In this document: in pieces, positions 45,379-55,981 of the stretch
Position numbering within the stretch: position 1 is the first letter of the stretch
Layout: every line of letters starts with the position of its first letter
Origin: Actinomycetes bacterium
Lineage (GTDB): Bacteria; Actinomycetota; Actinomycetes; DATJPE01
Length of the DNA: 64,000 nt
Reading direction: 5' to 3'
Assembly (NCBI GenBank): GCA_035506535.1
Contig: DATJPE010000030.1
Span: 84,081 to 148,080, forward strand
Translations under genes and position numbers: made by a program
Notes under the pieces: generated by a model
Databases searched by the model: none
Told to the model about the DNA's origin: nothing
Seen by the model: the letters and a program-made list of their open reading frames with translations, nothing else

Positions 45379-46923
45379 GTGAACGGCTTCCCGTGGCTCT
45401 CGGTCCTGGCGGTGGTCCCGCTGGTGGGCTCGATCCTCGTCGCCGCGCTGCCGACGTCCAAGCCGGTGCTCGCGAAGCAGGTCGCCCTCGCCTTCTCCCT
45501 CGTGACGCTGGGGCTCGCGGTCGCGATGTGCTTCGCCTACGACCCGCACGGCGCGACGTACCAGTTCGTGGAGAACCACACCTGGATCTCCTCACTCGGC
45601 GTCAGCTACACGGTCGGGGTCGACGGGATCGCGCTGGCGCTCATCGCGATGTCGGCGGTGCTCGTGCCCGTGGTCCTCATCGCCGCGTGGGACGACGTGG
45701 ACGACGCTCGTCACGCCGTGAAGACGTACTTCGCCCTCCTGCTCGTCCTCGAGACCGCGATGGTGATGGTCTTCGCCTCGCTGGACCTCTTCTTGTTCTA
45801 CGTGTTCTTCGAGGCGATGCTGCTGCCGGTCTACTTCCTGATCGGCATGTTCGGCGGCCCGCAACGCCAGTACGCCGCGGTGAAGTTCCTCCTGTACAGC
45901 CTGCTCGGGGGCCTGCTCATGCTGGCCGCGCTGGTCGGCCTGTACGTCGTCTCCGGGCACGGCGGGCACGGCGGGACCTTCGACTTCCGAGCGCTCACCG
46001 ACCTGTCGATCAGCAGCTCGACCCAGAAGTGGCTGTTCCTCGGCTTCTTCGCCGCGTTCGCCATCAAGGCTCCGATGTGGCCGGTCCACACCTGGCTTCC
46101 GGACGCCGCCGCGGAGTCCACACCGGCCACCGCGGTGCTCCTCGTCGGGGTGCTCGACAAGGTCGGCACCTTCGGGATGATCCGCTACTGCCTGCAGCTG
46201 TTCCCCGATGCCTCCCGATGGTTCGCCCCCGGCGTCGCGGTGCTCAGCGTCATCGCGGTTCTCTACGGGGCGCTGCTCGCGGTCGGCCAGAGCGACATGA
46301 TGCGGCTGATCGCCTACACCTCGGTCTCGCACTTCGGCTTCATCACCCTGGGTATCTTCGCCCTGACCACCCAGGGCCAGTCCGGCTCGACGCTCTACAT
46401 GGTCAACCACGGCTTCTCGACCGCTGGCCTGTTCCTGCTGGCCGGCTTCATGATCAAGCGGAGAGGGTCGCGCCGGATCGCCGACTACGGGGGAGTGCAG
46501 CGGGTCGCGCCGATCCTGGCCGGCACCTTCCTCGTGGTCGGCCTGTCTGGCTTGGCCCTGCCTGGTCTGTCCAGCTTCGTCAGCGAGTTCCTCGTCCTGG
46601 TCGGTACCTTCGTGCGCTACCCGGTGGCCGGGGTCGCCGCGACGATCGGCATCGTGCTGGCCGCGCTGTACGTCCTCTGGTGGTACCAGCGGGCCGCGAC
46701 CGGACCGGCGACCGAGGGCGTCAAGGGCTTCAAGGACCTGGGATGGCGTGAGTCGCTGGCGGTAGCGCCGGTCATCGCCATCATCGTCGCGCTCGGCTTC
46801 TTCCCGAAGCCCCTGCTCGACGTCATCAACCCCGCGGTCGCCAACACCTTGAAGCAGGTCCAGGTCAGCGACCCCCACCCGCACACACCCGTCGCGGCCG
46901 GATCCGAAGGGACGTCGAAGTGA
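45379..46923 (+). CDS. nuoM: NADH-quinone oxidoreductase subunit M
   Basis: The 514-residue antiporter-like membrane subunit forms a proton channel. Recognisable blocks are FYVFFEAMLLPVYFLIGMFG (conserved glutamate), KAPMWPVHTWLPDAAAESTP, LLVGVLDKVGTFGMIRY and LIAYTSVSHFGFITLGIFA. Length fits the family. The GTG at 45379 starts one base after the nuoL stop. A His/Gly-rich loop (GHGGHGG) follows the fifth helix. Its stop overlaps nuoN. Confidence 0.96.
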   Translation: MNGFPWLSVLAVVPLVGSILVAALPTSKPVLAKQVALAFSLVTLGLAVAMCFAYDPHGATYQFVENHTWISSLGVSYTVGVDGIALALIAMSAVLVPVVLIAAWDDVDDARHAVKTYFALLLVLETAMVMVFASLDLFLFYVFFEAMLLPVYFLIGMFGGPQRQYAAVKFLLYSLLGGLLMLAALVGLYVVSGHGGHGGTFDFRALTDLSISSSTQKWLFLGFFAAFAIKAPMWPVHTWLPDAAAESTPATAVLLVGVLDKVGTFGMIRYCLQLFPDASRWFAPGVAVLSVIAVLYGALLAVGQSDMMRLIAYTSVSHFGFITLGIFALTTQGQSGSTLYMVNHGFSTAGLFLLAGFMIKRRGSRRIADYGGVQRVAPILAGTFLVVGLSGLALPGLSSFVSEFLVLVGTFVRYPVAGVAATIGIVLAALYVLWWYQRAATGPATEGVKGFKDLGWRESLAVAPVIAIIVALGFFPKPLLDVINPAVANTLKQVQVSDPHPHTPVAAGSEGTSK

Positions 46924-48470
46924 TCGGGCTGATGTCGGTGGAGTTCACCGCTCCCTCGATCGCCTACTCCGCGCTGTCCCCGATGCTCATCGTCTTCGGA
47001 GCGGCGGTCGCGGGGGTGCTCGTCGAGGCGCTCGTTCCGAAGGAGCGTCGCGGCGCGGTCCAGCTCGGCCTTGCACTCGTCGCCACAGTCGCTGCGTTCG
47101 TCGCGGTCTGCCTGAACCACGGCACGCGAGAGGTCGCGGTCGGCGGTTCCATCATCATCGACCCTCCCGCGCTGTTCATGCAGGGGACGATCCTGATCTT
47201 CGCCTTCCTCAGCCTGCTGCTCGTCGCGGAGCGGGGACTGGACCCCTCGGGTGACGCGTTCGCCCCGTCTGCCTCGACCGTGCCGGGCAGCTCCGAGGAG
47301 CGGCAGGCGGTCGCCGACCGGTTGCAGCAGACCGAGGTCTTCCCGCTGTTCATGTTCTCGGTCGCCGGGATGCTCATGTTCCCCGCGTCCGGTGACCTGA
47401 TCAGCCTGTTCGTGGCTCTGGAGGTCCTCTCCCTCCCGCTGTACCTGCTGTGCGGGCTGGCCCGCCGTCGCCGTCTGCTCAGCCAGGAGGCGGCGCTGAA
47501 GTACTTCCTGCTCGGTGCGTTCGCGTCAGCCTTCTTCCTCTACGGCGCCTCGTTGTTGTACGGCTTCGCGGGTTCCACCTCCCTCTCCGACATCGCCGAC
47601 GCGATCGGGAACACCTCGGGGCTCGACCCGTTGCTGCTCATCGGGACCGCGCTGGTCGCCGTGGGCGTGCTGTTCAAGGTCGGGGCCGCTCCCTTCCAGC
47701 GCTGGGTGCCCGACGTCTACCAGGGCGCGCCGACGCCGATCACGGGATTCATGGCGATCTGCACCAAGATCGCCGCATTCGGTGCCCTGGCGCGGATCTT
47801 CTATGTCGCCCTCGGGGGCATCCGTTGGGACTGGCGGCCGATGATGTGGGCCGTCGCCATCCTCACCATGGCGGTGGGGACCGTCGTCGCGCTGACCCAG
47901 ACCGACGTGAAGCGGCTGCTGGCCTACTCCTCGATCGCTCACGCCGGGTTCATCCTCGTCGGCATCCTGGGGCTGTCCCAGGCGGGGCTGTCGGCGACGC
48001 TGTTCTACCTGCTGGCGTACGGCTTCGTGACCCTCGGCGCATTCGCCGTGGTCACCATGGTCCGCGACTCCGCCGGCGAGGCGACCCATCTGTCGCAGTG
48101 GGCGGGGCTGGGCCGTCGCTCACCGCTCGTGGCCGCCTCGTTCGCGTTGTTCCTGCTCGCCTTCGCCGGCATCCCGCCGACGAGCGGCTTCATCGGGAAG
48201 ATCGAGGTCTTCACCGCCGCCCAGGGTGCCGGTGCGTCGACCCTGGTCGTGGTGGGCGTCCTCGCGAGCGCCATCGCCGCGTTCTTCTACGTCAGGGTCA
48301 TCGTGCTGATGTTCTTCAGCGACCCCTCGCCCGAGGGCCCGACCGTCGTCGTCCCGAGTCTGCTGACGAAGGCAACGCTGACCATCGCCGTCGTCGCGAC
48401 CGTCGTGCTGGGCATCGTGCCCCAGCCCTTCCTCGAGCTGGCCGAGAAGGCCTCGCTCTTCACCCGCTGA
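46920..48470 (+). CDS. nuoN: NADH-quinone oxidoreductase subunit N
   Basis: The 516-residue antiporter-like subunit next to NuoK is the last of the 14 nuo genes. Landmarks are FVALEVLSLPLYLLCGLARR, GAAPFQRWVPDVYQGAPTPI, FMAICTKIAAFGALARIFY and LLAYSSIAHAGFILVGILG. The GTG at 46920 overlaps the nuoM stop; the ATG at 46932 is an alternative start four codons in. The trans-polyprenyl diphosphate synthase gene follows after 3 nt. Confidence 0.96.
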   Translation: MIGLMSVEFTAPSIAYSALSPMLIVFGAAVAGVLVEALVPKERRGAVQLGLALVATVAAFVAVCLNHGTREVAVGGSIIIDPPALFMQGTILIFAFLSLLLVAERGLDPSGDAFAPSASTVPGSSEERQAVADRLQQTEVFPLFMFSVAGMLMFPASGDLISLFVALEVLSLPLYLLCGLARRRRLLSQEAALKYFLLGAFASAFFLYGASLLYGFAGSTSLSDIADAIGNTSGLDPLLLIGTALVAVGVLFKVGAAPFQRWVPDVYQGAPTPITGFMAICTKIAAFGALARIFYVALGGIRWDWRPMMWAVAILTMAVGTVVALTQTDVKRLLAYSSIAHAGFILVGILGLSQAGLSATLFYLLAYGFVTLGAFAVVTMVRDSAGEATHLSQWAGLGRRSPLVAASFALFLLAFAGIPPTSGFIGKIEVFTAAQGAGASTLVVVGVLASAIAAFFYVRVIVLMFFSDPSPEGPTVVVPSLLTKATLTIAVVATVVLGIVPQPFLELAEKASLFTR

Positions 48471-48473
48471 CCC

Positions 48474-49481
48474 GTGACGACACGACCCGGGGCGCCGTCG
48501 CTGGGGCTCACCCTGCCCGACCCCGCCCTGGAGGCCGAGCTCAGGGACGGACTGCGTCAGGTCGAGGAACTGCTGCGGACGTCGGTCAAGAGCGACTACC
48601 CGTTCGTCACCGAGACGTCCCGGCACCTGGTCGACGCGGGGGGCAAGCGCTTCCGCCCGCTCCTGGTCCTGCTCGCCGCCTCCTTCGGCGACCCGCACGC
48701 ACCGGGGGTCGTCCCCGCCGCGGCCGTCGTCGAGCTGACCCACCTCGCGACGCTCTACCACGACGACGTGATGGACGAGGCGGCCCAGCGCCGAGGCGTC
48801 GCATCGGCCAACGCCCGATGGGACAACACGGTGGCCATCCTCACCGGGGACTTCCTGTTCGCCCGCGCGTCGGACCTGCTCGCCGACCTCGGCCCCGAGG
48901 CCGTACGCATCCAGGCCCGCACCTTCGAGCGGTTGGTGGTCGGGCAGATCAGGGAGACCGTCGGCCCAGCGCCGGGTGAGGACGCCGTCGCGCACTACCT
49001 GTCCGTCGTGGCCGACAAGACCGGGTCCCTGATCGCCACGTCGGGCCGCTTCGGCGCCATGCTGTCGGGCGCGGAGGAGTCGGTGGTGGACGTCCTGACC
49101 GGCTACGGGGAGCGCATCGGCGTCGCGTTCCAGCTCTCCGACGACCTGCTCGACGTCGCGAGCGATGCCGACGAGTCGGGCAAGACCCCGGGGACCGACC
49201 TTCGTGAGGGGGTCGCGACGTTGCCGGTGCTCCACGTACGCCGCTCCGAGGATCCCGCCGACGTGCGGCTGCGCCAGCTCCTGCTCGGCCCCATCTCCGA
49301 CGACGCGGACCACGCCGAGGCGCTTCAGCTGTTGCGCGCCCATCCGGCGATGGAGTCGGCACGTGCGGAGGTCCGCAGGTGCGCCGACGAGGCCCGTGGG
49401 TTGCTGGCCGGCCTGCCGGACATCTCCGCGCGAGCCGCCCTCGAGTCCCTGTGCGACGCCGTCGTCGAGCGGACCGGCTGA
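48474..49481 (+). CDS. Trans-polyprenyl diphosphate synthase (menaquinone side chain)
   Basis: The 335-residue isoprenyl chain-elongating enzyme has both aspartate-rich motifs, TLYHDDVMDEA (first) and FQLSDDLLDVA (second), plus AGGKRFRPLLVLL. The bulk and small residues before the first motif (HLAT) fit long-chain products, so it probably makes the octa- or nonaprenyl diphosphate used by MenA. It is encoded 3 nt after nuoN and in the same direction, so quinone tail synthesis and complex I appear co-expressed. Product length cannot be fixed from sequence. It ends 6 bp before the convergent RarD-like gene. Confidence 0.93.
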   Translation: MTTRPGAPSLGLTLPDPALEAELRDGLRQVEELLRTSVKSDYPFVTETSRHLVDAGGKRFRPLLVLLAASFGDPHAPGVVPAAAVVELTHLATLYHDDVMDEAAQRRGVASANARWDNTVAILTGDFLFARASDLLADLGPEAVRIQARTFERLVVGQIRETVGPAPGEDAVAHYLSVVADKTGSLIATSGRFGAMLSGAEESVVDVLTGYGERIGVAFQLSDDLLDVASDADESGKTPGTDLREGVATLPVLHVRRSEDPADVRLRQLLLGPISDDADHAEALQLLRAHPAMESARAEVRRCADEARGLLAGLPDISARAALESLCDAVVERTG

Positions 49482-49487
49482 CCCGCC

Positions 49488-50414
49488 TCACACCGTGACG
49501 TCAGGCTCCAGGCGCGGACCGGCCGGAACCACGGCCGGCCGCGTCCCTCCCTGCCGCGCGACGTCGACGGCGAGCACGCCGAGGGCCACCCAGACCAGGA
49601 CGAAGCCCGCGAGGCGCGCGGGAGGCAGCGCCTCGTGGAAGACCAGCACGCCGATGAGGAACTGGATCACCGGGGTGATGTACTGCAGCAGGCCCGCCGT
49701 CGTCAGCGCCACTCTCGCGACGCCGGCGGAGAAGAGAAGCAGCGGGATGGCGGTGATCGGTCCGGCCGCGGCGAGCAACGCGCTCTTGTCCGCCCCCGCA
49801 CTCCCGAAGACCAGGCTGCCGCGCTGGTGCAGCGCCAGCAGCACGACGATGCAGGGTAGGAACAACACCGTCGCCTCACTCGTCAGCGACTCGAGGGCGG
49901 GCATGTCGATGACCTTCTTCACCAGCCCGTACGTCGCGAACGACAGCGCCAGCACGATCGCGATGACCGGAGGCCGCCCATAGGCGACGGTGAGCACCGC
50001 CACTGCCAGCCCGGCGATCCCGACCGCGGCCAGCTGGGCGCGCCGAAGCCGCTCGTGGAGCACGATGACGCCGGCCAGGACAGTGACCAGGGGGTTGACG
50101 AAGTACCCGAGCGAGGCATCGACGACGTGGTCGGCCTCCACCGCCCAGATGTAGACGCCCCAGTTGAGCGCGATCACGCATGCCGCCACGCAGACGAGCA
50201 GCAGCCGCCGTGGGTCGCGCAGGAGGAGCCGCACCCACGCCCAGTGCCGGCGGACGAGCCCAAGGAGCAGGCAGAACACCAGCGACCACACCACCCGGTG
50301 GCTGAGGACCTCCAGCGGCCTCGCGGGCTTCAGCGCCTCGAAGTAGAGCGGGAACAGCCCCCACAAGACGTACGCCGTGGCGGCGTAGGCGATGCCGCGC
50401 CGCTCCTCACCCAC
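49488..50414 (-). CDS. rarD: RarD/EamA-family membrane transporter
   Basis: The 308-residue protein has ten hydrophobic helices arranged as two EamA repeats. The N-terminal [24 protein letters not shown] and [14 protein letters not shown] are characteristic of RarD, a drug/metabolite-transporter member of unknown substrate (chloramphenicol sensitivity protein in older annotation). The GTG at 50414 is supported by GAGAAT six nt upstream. It is convergent with the polyprenyl synthase gene and lies 23 bp downstream of etfA in the same direction, so partial read-through from etf is possible. Confidence 0.9.
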   Translation of the reverse strand: MGEERRGIAYAATAYVLWGLFPLYFEALKPARPLEVLSHRVVWSLVFCLLLGLVRRHWAWVRLLLRDPRRLLLVCVAACVIALNWGVYIWAVEADHVVDASLGYFVNPLVTVLAGVIVLHERLRRAQLAAVGIAGLAVAVLTVAYGRPPVIAIVLALSFATYGLVKKVIDMPALESLTSEATVLFLPCIVVLLALHQRGSLVFGSAGADKSALLAAAGPITAIPLLLFSAGVARVALTTAGLLQYITPVIQFLIGVLVFHEALPPARLAGFVLVWVALGVLAVDVARQGGTRPAVVPAGPRLEPDVTV

Positions 50415-50420
50415 CGCGGC

Positions 50421-50426
50421 ATTCTC
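50421..50426 (-). promoter_or_regulatory. Putative -10 of a leaderless rarD promoter
   Basis: GAGAAT on the minus strand ends 6 nt before the GTG at 50414, in the gap after etfA. It suggests the gene has its own promoter. Confidence 0.35.
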
Positions 50427-50437
50427 TCAGCCCCACC

Positions 50438-51400
50438 TCACGCCTTGCGGCGCTGCAGCTCCTCGGTGGCCTGCGGCAGGACGGTGAAGAGGTCCCCGAC
50501 CACGCCGAAGTCGGCGAGCTCGAAGATCGGGGCCTCGGGGTCCTTGTTGACCGCGACGATGGTCTTCGAGGTCTGCATGCCCGCGCGGTGCTGGATGGCG
50601 CCGGAGATGCCGCAGGCGACGTACAACTGCGGTGAGACCGTCTTGCCGGTCTGGCCGACCTGGTAGGAGTGCGGGTACCAGCCGGCGTCGGTGGCGGCGC
50701 GCGACGCCCCAACGGCCGCGCCCAGCACGTCCGCGAGAGCCTCGACCGGGCCGAAGTCGCCGCCTGTCCCGCGCCCGCCGGACACCACGATGCTCGCCTC
50801 CGCGAGCTCTGGGCGGGCCGAGCGCTTGGCTTCCCGGCGCTCGACGACGCGCACCGCCGTCGCCTGGGGAGACAGGGACAGCGGTACGTCGACGCGCTGG
50901 GTCTCGACCGGGGCGGGCTCGGCAGCCAGCGCTCCTACCCGGACCGCGATGACGGGGACACCGGTCACGACCCGCGAGTGCACCACCGTCGAGCCTCCGA
51001 ACACGCTCTGGGTCGCCAGCAGCCCGGACCCGTCGGGGACGACGTCGACCGCGTCGGTGACCAGGCCGGAGCCGAGCCGCACGGCCACCCGACCGGCGAT
51101 CTCCTTGCCCTCGATGGTCGCCGGAACGAGCACGGCAGCGGGTGCGGCCTGACCGGCCACGCCGGCCAGCACCTCCGCCTTGGCGCCGGCTCCGTGGTCG
51201 GCGACCTCCTCCCCCTCCGCGACGTAGGCGCTCGCCGCGCCGTACTCGGTGAGGGTCTCGCGTACCGCGTCGTAGGTGCCGTCTGGCCCCAGCACGACCG
51301 CGGCCGGCTCGCCGATCGCGCGCGCCAGGGTGAGCAGCTCCGTCGTCGCCTTGGTCGCGCTGCCGTCGACCACGTCCACCAGGACCAGGACCTGTGCCAT
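50438..51400 (-). CDS. etfA: Electron transfer flavoprotein subunit alpha
   Basis: The 320-residue FAD-binding subunit of ETF has the C-terminal FAD domain motif [31 protein letters not shown] split over the usual positions. [23 protein letters not shown] and [21 protein letters not shown] follow. ETF collects electrons from acyl-CoA and other dehydrogenases and passes them to the menaquinone pool through ETF dehydrogenase, which is not seen here. It follows etfB with a 30-bp gap in the same leftward operon, with GGGAAG before its ATG. Confidence 0.96.
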   Translation of the reverse strand: MAQVLVLVDVVDGSATKATTELLTLARAIGEPAAVVLGPDGTYDAVRETLTEYGAASAYVAEGEEVADHGAGAKAEVLAGVAGQAAPAAVLVPATIEGKEIAGRVAVRLGSGLVTDAVDVVPDGSGLLATQSVFGGSTVVHSRVVTGVPVIAVRVGALAAEPAPVETQRVDVPLSLSPQATAVRVVERREAKRSARPELAEASIVVSGGRGTGGDFGPVEALADVLGAAVGASRAATDAGWYPHSYQVGQTGKTVSPQLYVACGISGAIQHRAGMQTSKTIVAVNKDPEAPIFELADFGVVGDLFTVLPQATEELQRRKA

Positions 51401-51430
51401 CAGGACTTCCCTCGCTTGTTCGGATCTGGG

Positions 51431-52210
51431 TCAGACGAGCTGCTGTGACACGAGGTACTCGACGAGCTTGCGCCCGCCGTCGCCCTCGTCGGTGATGCGG
51501 ACGCCGGGCGGCTTGGGCGGGCGCTTCTCGGCGTCCTCGACCCGGCTCCATGCGGCGGACAGCCCCACCTGGGCGGGATCGATCCCGAGGTCGGCGAGGG
51601 TGAGGGTGGTCACCGGCTTCTTCTTGGCCGCCATGATGTTCTTGAAGGACGGGTAGCGGGGCTCGTTGGCCTTCTCGACGAGGGAGACGACCGCGGGCAG
51701 CTCGGCGCGCAGGACCTCGATCCCGGTCTCCGTCTGCCGCTCGGCGGTGACCGTCGAGCCGTCGACCGCCAGCGTCGCAGCGTAGGTGAGCTGCGGTCGG
51801 CCGAGCCGCTCCGCGAGCATTGCCGGGATGACCGACATGCGAGCGTCGGTGGACTCGCAGCCGAGCAGCACGAGATCCCAGGTCAGGGTGCCCAGCGCCG
51901 TGGCGAGGACCGCCGAGGTGGCCAGCGCGTCCGAGCCGTGGAGGGCGTCGTCGACGACGTGCACGCCGGCGTCAGGACCCATGGACAGCGCCTTGCGGAT
52001 GGCCTCGCCCGCTCGATCCGGACCCATCGTCAGCACGGTGACCTGGCCACCGTGCGCCTCGACGAGCTGCAGGGCCGCTTCGACGGCGTACTCGTCGAGG
52101 TCGTTGAGCACCGCCTCGGCCGACGCCCGGTCCAGCGTCAGGTCACCGGGGCTCAGCTGCTTCTCCGCCCAGCTGTCCGGGACCTGCTTGATGCACACCA
52201 CGACGTCCAC
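51431..52210 (-). CDS. etfB: Electron transfer flavoprotein subunit beta
   Basis: The 259-residue AMP-binding subunit of ETF has the diagnostic N-terminus DVVVCIKQVPDSW, the central ALNDLDEYAVEAALQLVEAHGG, the LGCESTDARMSVIPAMLAERLG recognition segment and LRAELPAVVSLVEKANEPRYP. GTG at 52210 is chosen over the GTG at 52216. It aligns with the family start and leaves about 6 nt to the GGGAG ribosome site. It is the first gene of the etfB-etfA unit. A palindrome-containing promoter region lies at 52233-52254. Confidence 0.95.
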   Translation of the reverse strand: MDVVVCIKQVPDSWAEKQLSPGDLTLDRASAEAVLNDLDEYAVEAALQLVEAHGGQVTVLTMGPDRAGEAIRKALSMGPDAGVHVVDDALHGSDALATSAVLATALGTLTWDLVLLGCESTDARMSVIPAMLAERLGRPQLTYAATLAVDGSTVTAERQTETGIEVLRAELPAVVSLVEKANEPRYPSFKNIMAAKKKPVTTLTLADLGIDPAQVGLSAAWSRVEDAEKRPPKPPGVRITDEGDGGRKLVEYLVSQQLV

Positions 52211-52232
52211 GTGCACTCCCGCTCGCTCGCCC

Positions 52233-52254
52233 TAAGTTACTCACCAGTAGCATA
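52233..52254 (-). promoter_or_regulatory. etfB promoter with imperfect palindrome
   Basis: Minus-strand hexamers TATGCT (52254-52249) and TAACTT (52239-52234) are alternative -10s. GTTACT-CACC-AGTAGC at 52236-52251 is an inverted repeat with one mismatch that covers both, as a TetR-type repressor site would. The regulator is not identifiable. Confidence 0.4.
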
Positions 52255-52436
52255 CCGCCTACCTGACTCGCCCATCCTTCCAGCCCAGCGCGACCGTTCA
52301 CGACGCCGGTCGCTACCCCCGCGGGCGCGGCCGGCTGTCAGACGCCTCGTGCGTCCCGCCGCCCGAACTGTCTGGCACGTGGAGGGGGCCGAGCACGTCG
52401 TGGGGGCCACACCGAGGGTGGGTGAGGAGGATCAGG

Positions 52437-52459
52437 TGATCGTCACTAACTGATCGTCA

Positions 52460-52472
<13 letters not shown>
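52437..52472. repeat. 14-bp tandem duplication at the korB 3' end
   Basis: TGATCGTCACTAAC occurs at 52437-52450 and 52451-52464, followed by a partial third copy, TGATCGTC. The korB stop codon is inside the repeat, so the duplication leaves extra stop codons downstream. Confidence 0.85.
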
Positions 52473-53522
<1,050 letters not shown>

Positions 53523-53530
<8 letters not shown>

Positions 53531-55472
53531 GCGGAGCTCCCGTCATCAGGTCGCTGTCGTGGTCGGCAGCCAGGGTGGCCAGCAGGTCCGTGATCACCGA
53601 CTCGAGCTCCTCGGCCTTGAACGGCAGGCCGCGGACCCGGTTGTAGCTGACCGCGTCCACCAGGTACTTGGCCCGCACGAGCAGGGCCAGCTGGCCCAGG
53701 TTCATCTCGGGGATGAGCACCCGCTCGTAGGCCCGTACGACGTCGCCGGTGTTGGCCGGGAACGGGTTGAGGTAACGCAGGTGGGCCTGCGCGACGTGGG
53801 CGCCGTTGCGGCGGGCCCGGCGGACGGCGGCCCCGATCGGGCCGTACGTGGATCCCCATCCGAGGACCAGGACGCGGGCGTCCCCTGAGGGGTCGTCGAC
53901 CTCCAGGGGCGGGATGTCCGCGGCGATGCCGTCCACCTTCGCCGCCCTCGTGCGGACCATCAGGTCGTGGTTGGCCGGGTCGTAGGAGATCGTGCCGGAT
54001 CCGTCGGCCTTCTCGATGCCGCCGATGCGGTGCTCCAGGCCGGGCGTACCCGGGATCGCCCACGGCCGAGCCAAGGTGCGCGGGTCGCGCAGATAGGGCC
54101 AGAAGACCTCGGTGCCGTCATCGAGGACGTGGTTGGGCTCGGTGGCGAAGGAGACACCGAGCTCCGGCAGGTCCTCGACGTCGGGGACGCGCCAGGGCTC
54201 CGAGCCGTTGGCGAGGTAGCCGTCGGAGAGCACGAAGACGGGCGTCCGGTACGTCGTCGCGATCCGGCACGCCTCGAGCGCAGCGTCGAAGCAGTCCGCT
54301 GGGGAGCGGGGGGCGACGATGGGCACCGGTGCCTCACCGTTGCGGCCGAACATCGCCTGGAGCAGGTCGGCCTGCTCGGTCTTGGTCGGCAGCCCGGTCG
54401 ACGGTCCGCCGCGCTGGATGTCGACGACGACGAGCGGGAGCTCCAGCGAGACGGCCAGGCCGATGGTCTCCGACTTCAGCGCGACCCCGGGTCCGGAGGT
54501 GGTCGTCACCGCGAGCGACCCGCCGAACGCGGCGCCGAGCGCGGCACCGATGCCCGCGATCTCGTCCTCGGCCTGGAAGGTGCGCACGCCGAACCGCTTG
54601 TGCTTGGACAGCTCGTGCAGGACGTCCGAGGCCGGGGTGATCGGGTAGGAGCCGAGGAACAGGGGCAGACCCGACCGCTGCGAGGCAGCCACCAAGCCGT
54701 AGGCGAGCGCGAGGTTGCCGGTGATGTTGCGGTAGGTGCCCGGGGCGACGTGGGCCGGCTTGACCTCGTAGGAGACGGCGAAGTCCTCGGTGGTCTCCCC
54801 GAAGTTCCAGCCCGCGCGGAAGGCGGCGAGGTTCGCGGCCAGGATGTTGGGCCGGCGCCCGAACTTGGTCTCGAGGAAGGCGAGCGTGCCCTCGGTCGGC
54901 CGGTTGAACAGCCAGGTGAGCAGGCCGAGGGCGTACATGTTCTTCGCCCGCTCGGCCTCCTTCTTGGTGACGTCGATGCCCTTCAGGGCGGCGACCGTCA
55001 TCGAGGTGAGCGCGAGCGGGTGGACGTTGTAGGCGTCGAGGGAGCCATCCTCGAGGGGGTTGGTCTCGTAGCCGACCTTGAGCAGGTTGCGGTGGGTGAA
55101 CTCGTCGGTGTCGACGATGATCTCCGCGCCCCGCGGCAGGTCCTTGAGGTTGGCCTTCAGCGCCGCCGGGTTCATCGCGACCAGCACGTTGGGGGCGTCC
55201 CCCGGGGTCATGATGTCGTGGTCGGCGAAGTGCAGCTGGAAGGCCGAGACACCGGGCAGGGTGCCGGCCGGGGCCCTGATCTCGGCAGGGAAGTCCGGCA
55301 GAGTCGACAGGTCGTTGCCGAAAGCGGCGGTCTCGGAGGTGAACCGGTCACCGGTGAGCTGCATGCCGTCCCCGGAGTCGCCTGCGAAGCGGATGATCAC
55401 TCGGTCCAGGGATACGACGTCTTTTGACACCACGTCAGGATAGGCCGCTTCCAGCGTGACGCCGCTGCTCAC
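53523..55472 (-). CDS. korA: 2-Oxoacid:ferredoxin oxidoreductase subunit alpha (fused gamma-alpha)
   Basis: The 649-residue protein begins with a gamma domain (VIIRFAGDSGDGMQLTGDRF to about residue 200), followed by the alpha domain (FLGSYPITPASDVLHELSKH, FQAEDEIAGIGAALGAAFGG, TTTSGPGVALKSETIGLAVS, DIQRGGPSTGLPTKTEQADL). This is the two-subunit KorAB arrangement of actinobacteria. It works with KorB as a ferredoxin-reducing 2-oxoglutarate dehydrogenase. The GTG at 55472 has AAAGGAGGG immediately upstream, although the spacing of about 3 nt is short, so one of the in-frame GTGs 14-15 codons later may also be used. Its promoter overlaps that of the NuoB-like gene. Confidence 0.94.
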
Positions 55473-55504
55473 GACCCTCCTTTCGCGCGCGTCCCGGGCG
55501 CACG

Positions 55505-55513
55505 TCCTACGCT
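55505..55513. promoter_or_regulatory. Overlapping divergent -10 elements for korAB and the NuoB/C/I-like trio
   Basis: On the plus strand TACGCT (55508-55513) ends 6 nt before the ATG at 55520. On the minus strand TAGGAC (55510-55505) could start korA mRNA near 55498. The hexamers share three bases, so the two operons are probably co-regulated. Confidence 0.5.
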
Positions 55514-55519
55514 GCCCGG

Positions 55520-55981
55520 ATGGCCGACGTCACGATCCTGGGCCGGGTGCCGCCGGTCGAGGTGGACGTGGCCGGGCGGCGCTTCCGCCTCGTCCTCGCC
55601 GAGGCCGGCCTCGCGTGCTGCGCGGTCGAGGTGGCGGCGGCGCTGTCGCGGGCCGATGCCGCCGACGTCGATGCCGCCGACGTGGGTGCCGCCGACGAGC
55701 AGCCGCCCTCGCGGGTCCTGGACGTCCTCGTCGTGTCAGGCACCGTCACCGACGTCCTCGCGCCGGCGGTGCGCGCGCTCTGGGCGGCGCTGCCGGCTCC
55801 GGGGTACGTCGTGTCCTTCGGTGCCTGCTCGGACAGCGGCGGACCCTACTGGGACTCCTACAGCGTGACGCCCGGGGTCGACCGGCTGATCCCGGTCGAC
55901 GTGTACGTGCCCGGCTGCCCGCCTCGCCCGGACGCGCTCCTGGACGGTCTCACCCTCCTCGCTGAACGGGCCGGGCCATGA
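55520..55981 (+). CDS. NuoB-like iron-sulfur protein (second copy, outside complex I)
   Basis: The 153-residue protein is a compact relative of NuoB and the [NiFe]-hydrogenase small subunit. All four cluster N2 ligands are kept: Cys33-Cys34 in [11 protein letters not shown], Cys103 in [13 protein letters not shown] and Cys133 in [12 protein letters not shown]. The middle has an alanine/aspartate repeat ([16 protein letters not shown]) where NuoB has a conserved helix. That suggests it does not make normal complex I contacts. The ATG at 55520 has TACGCT 6 nt upstream (leaderless). It overlaps the next gene by 4 bp and is divergent from korA. It probably carries a [4Fe-4S] cluster in a soluble complex with the next two products. 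Confidence 0.85.
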   Translation: MADVTILGRVPPVEVDVAGRRFRLVLAEAGLACCAVEVAAALSRADAADVDAADVGAADEQPPSRVLDVLVVSGTVTDVLAPAVRALWAALPAPGYVVSFGACSDSGGPYWDSYSVTPGVDRLIPVDVYVPGCPPRPDALLDGLTLLAERAGP

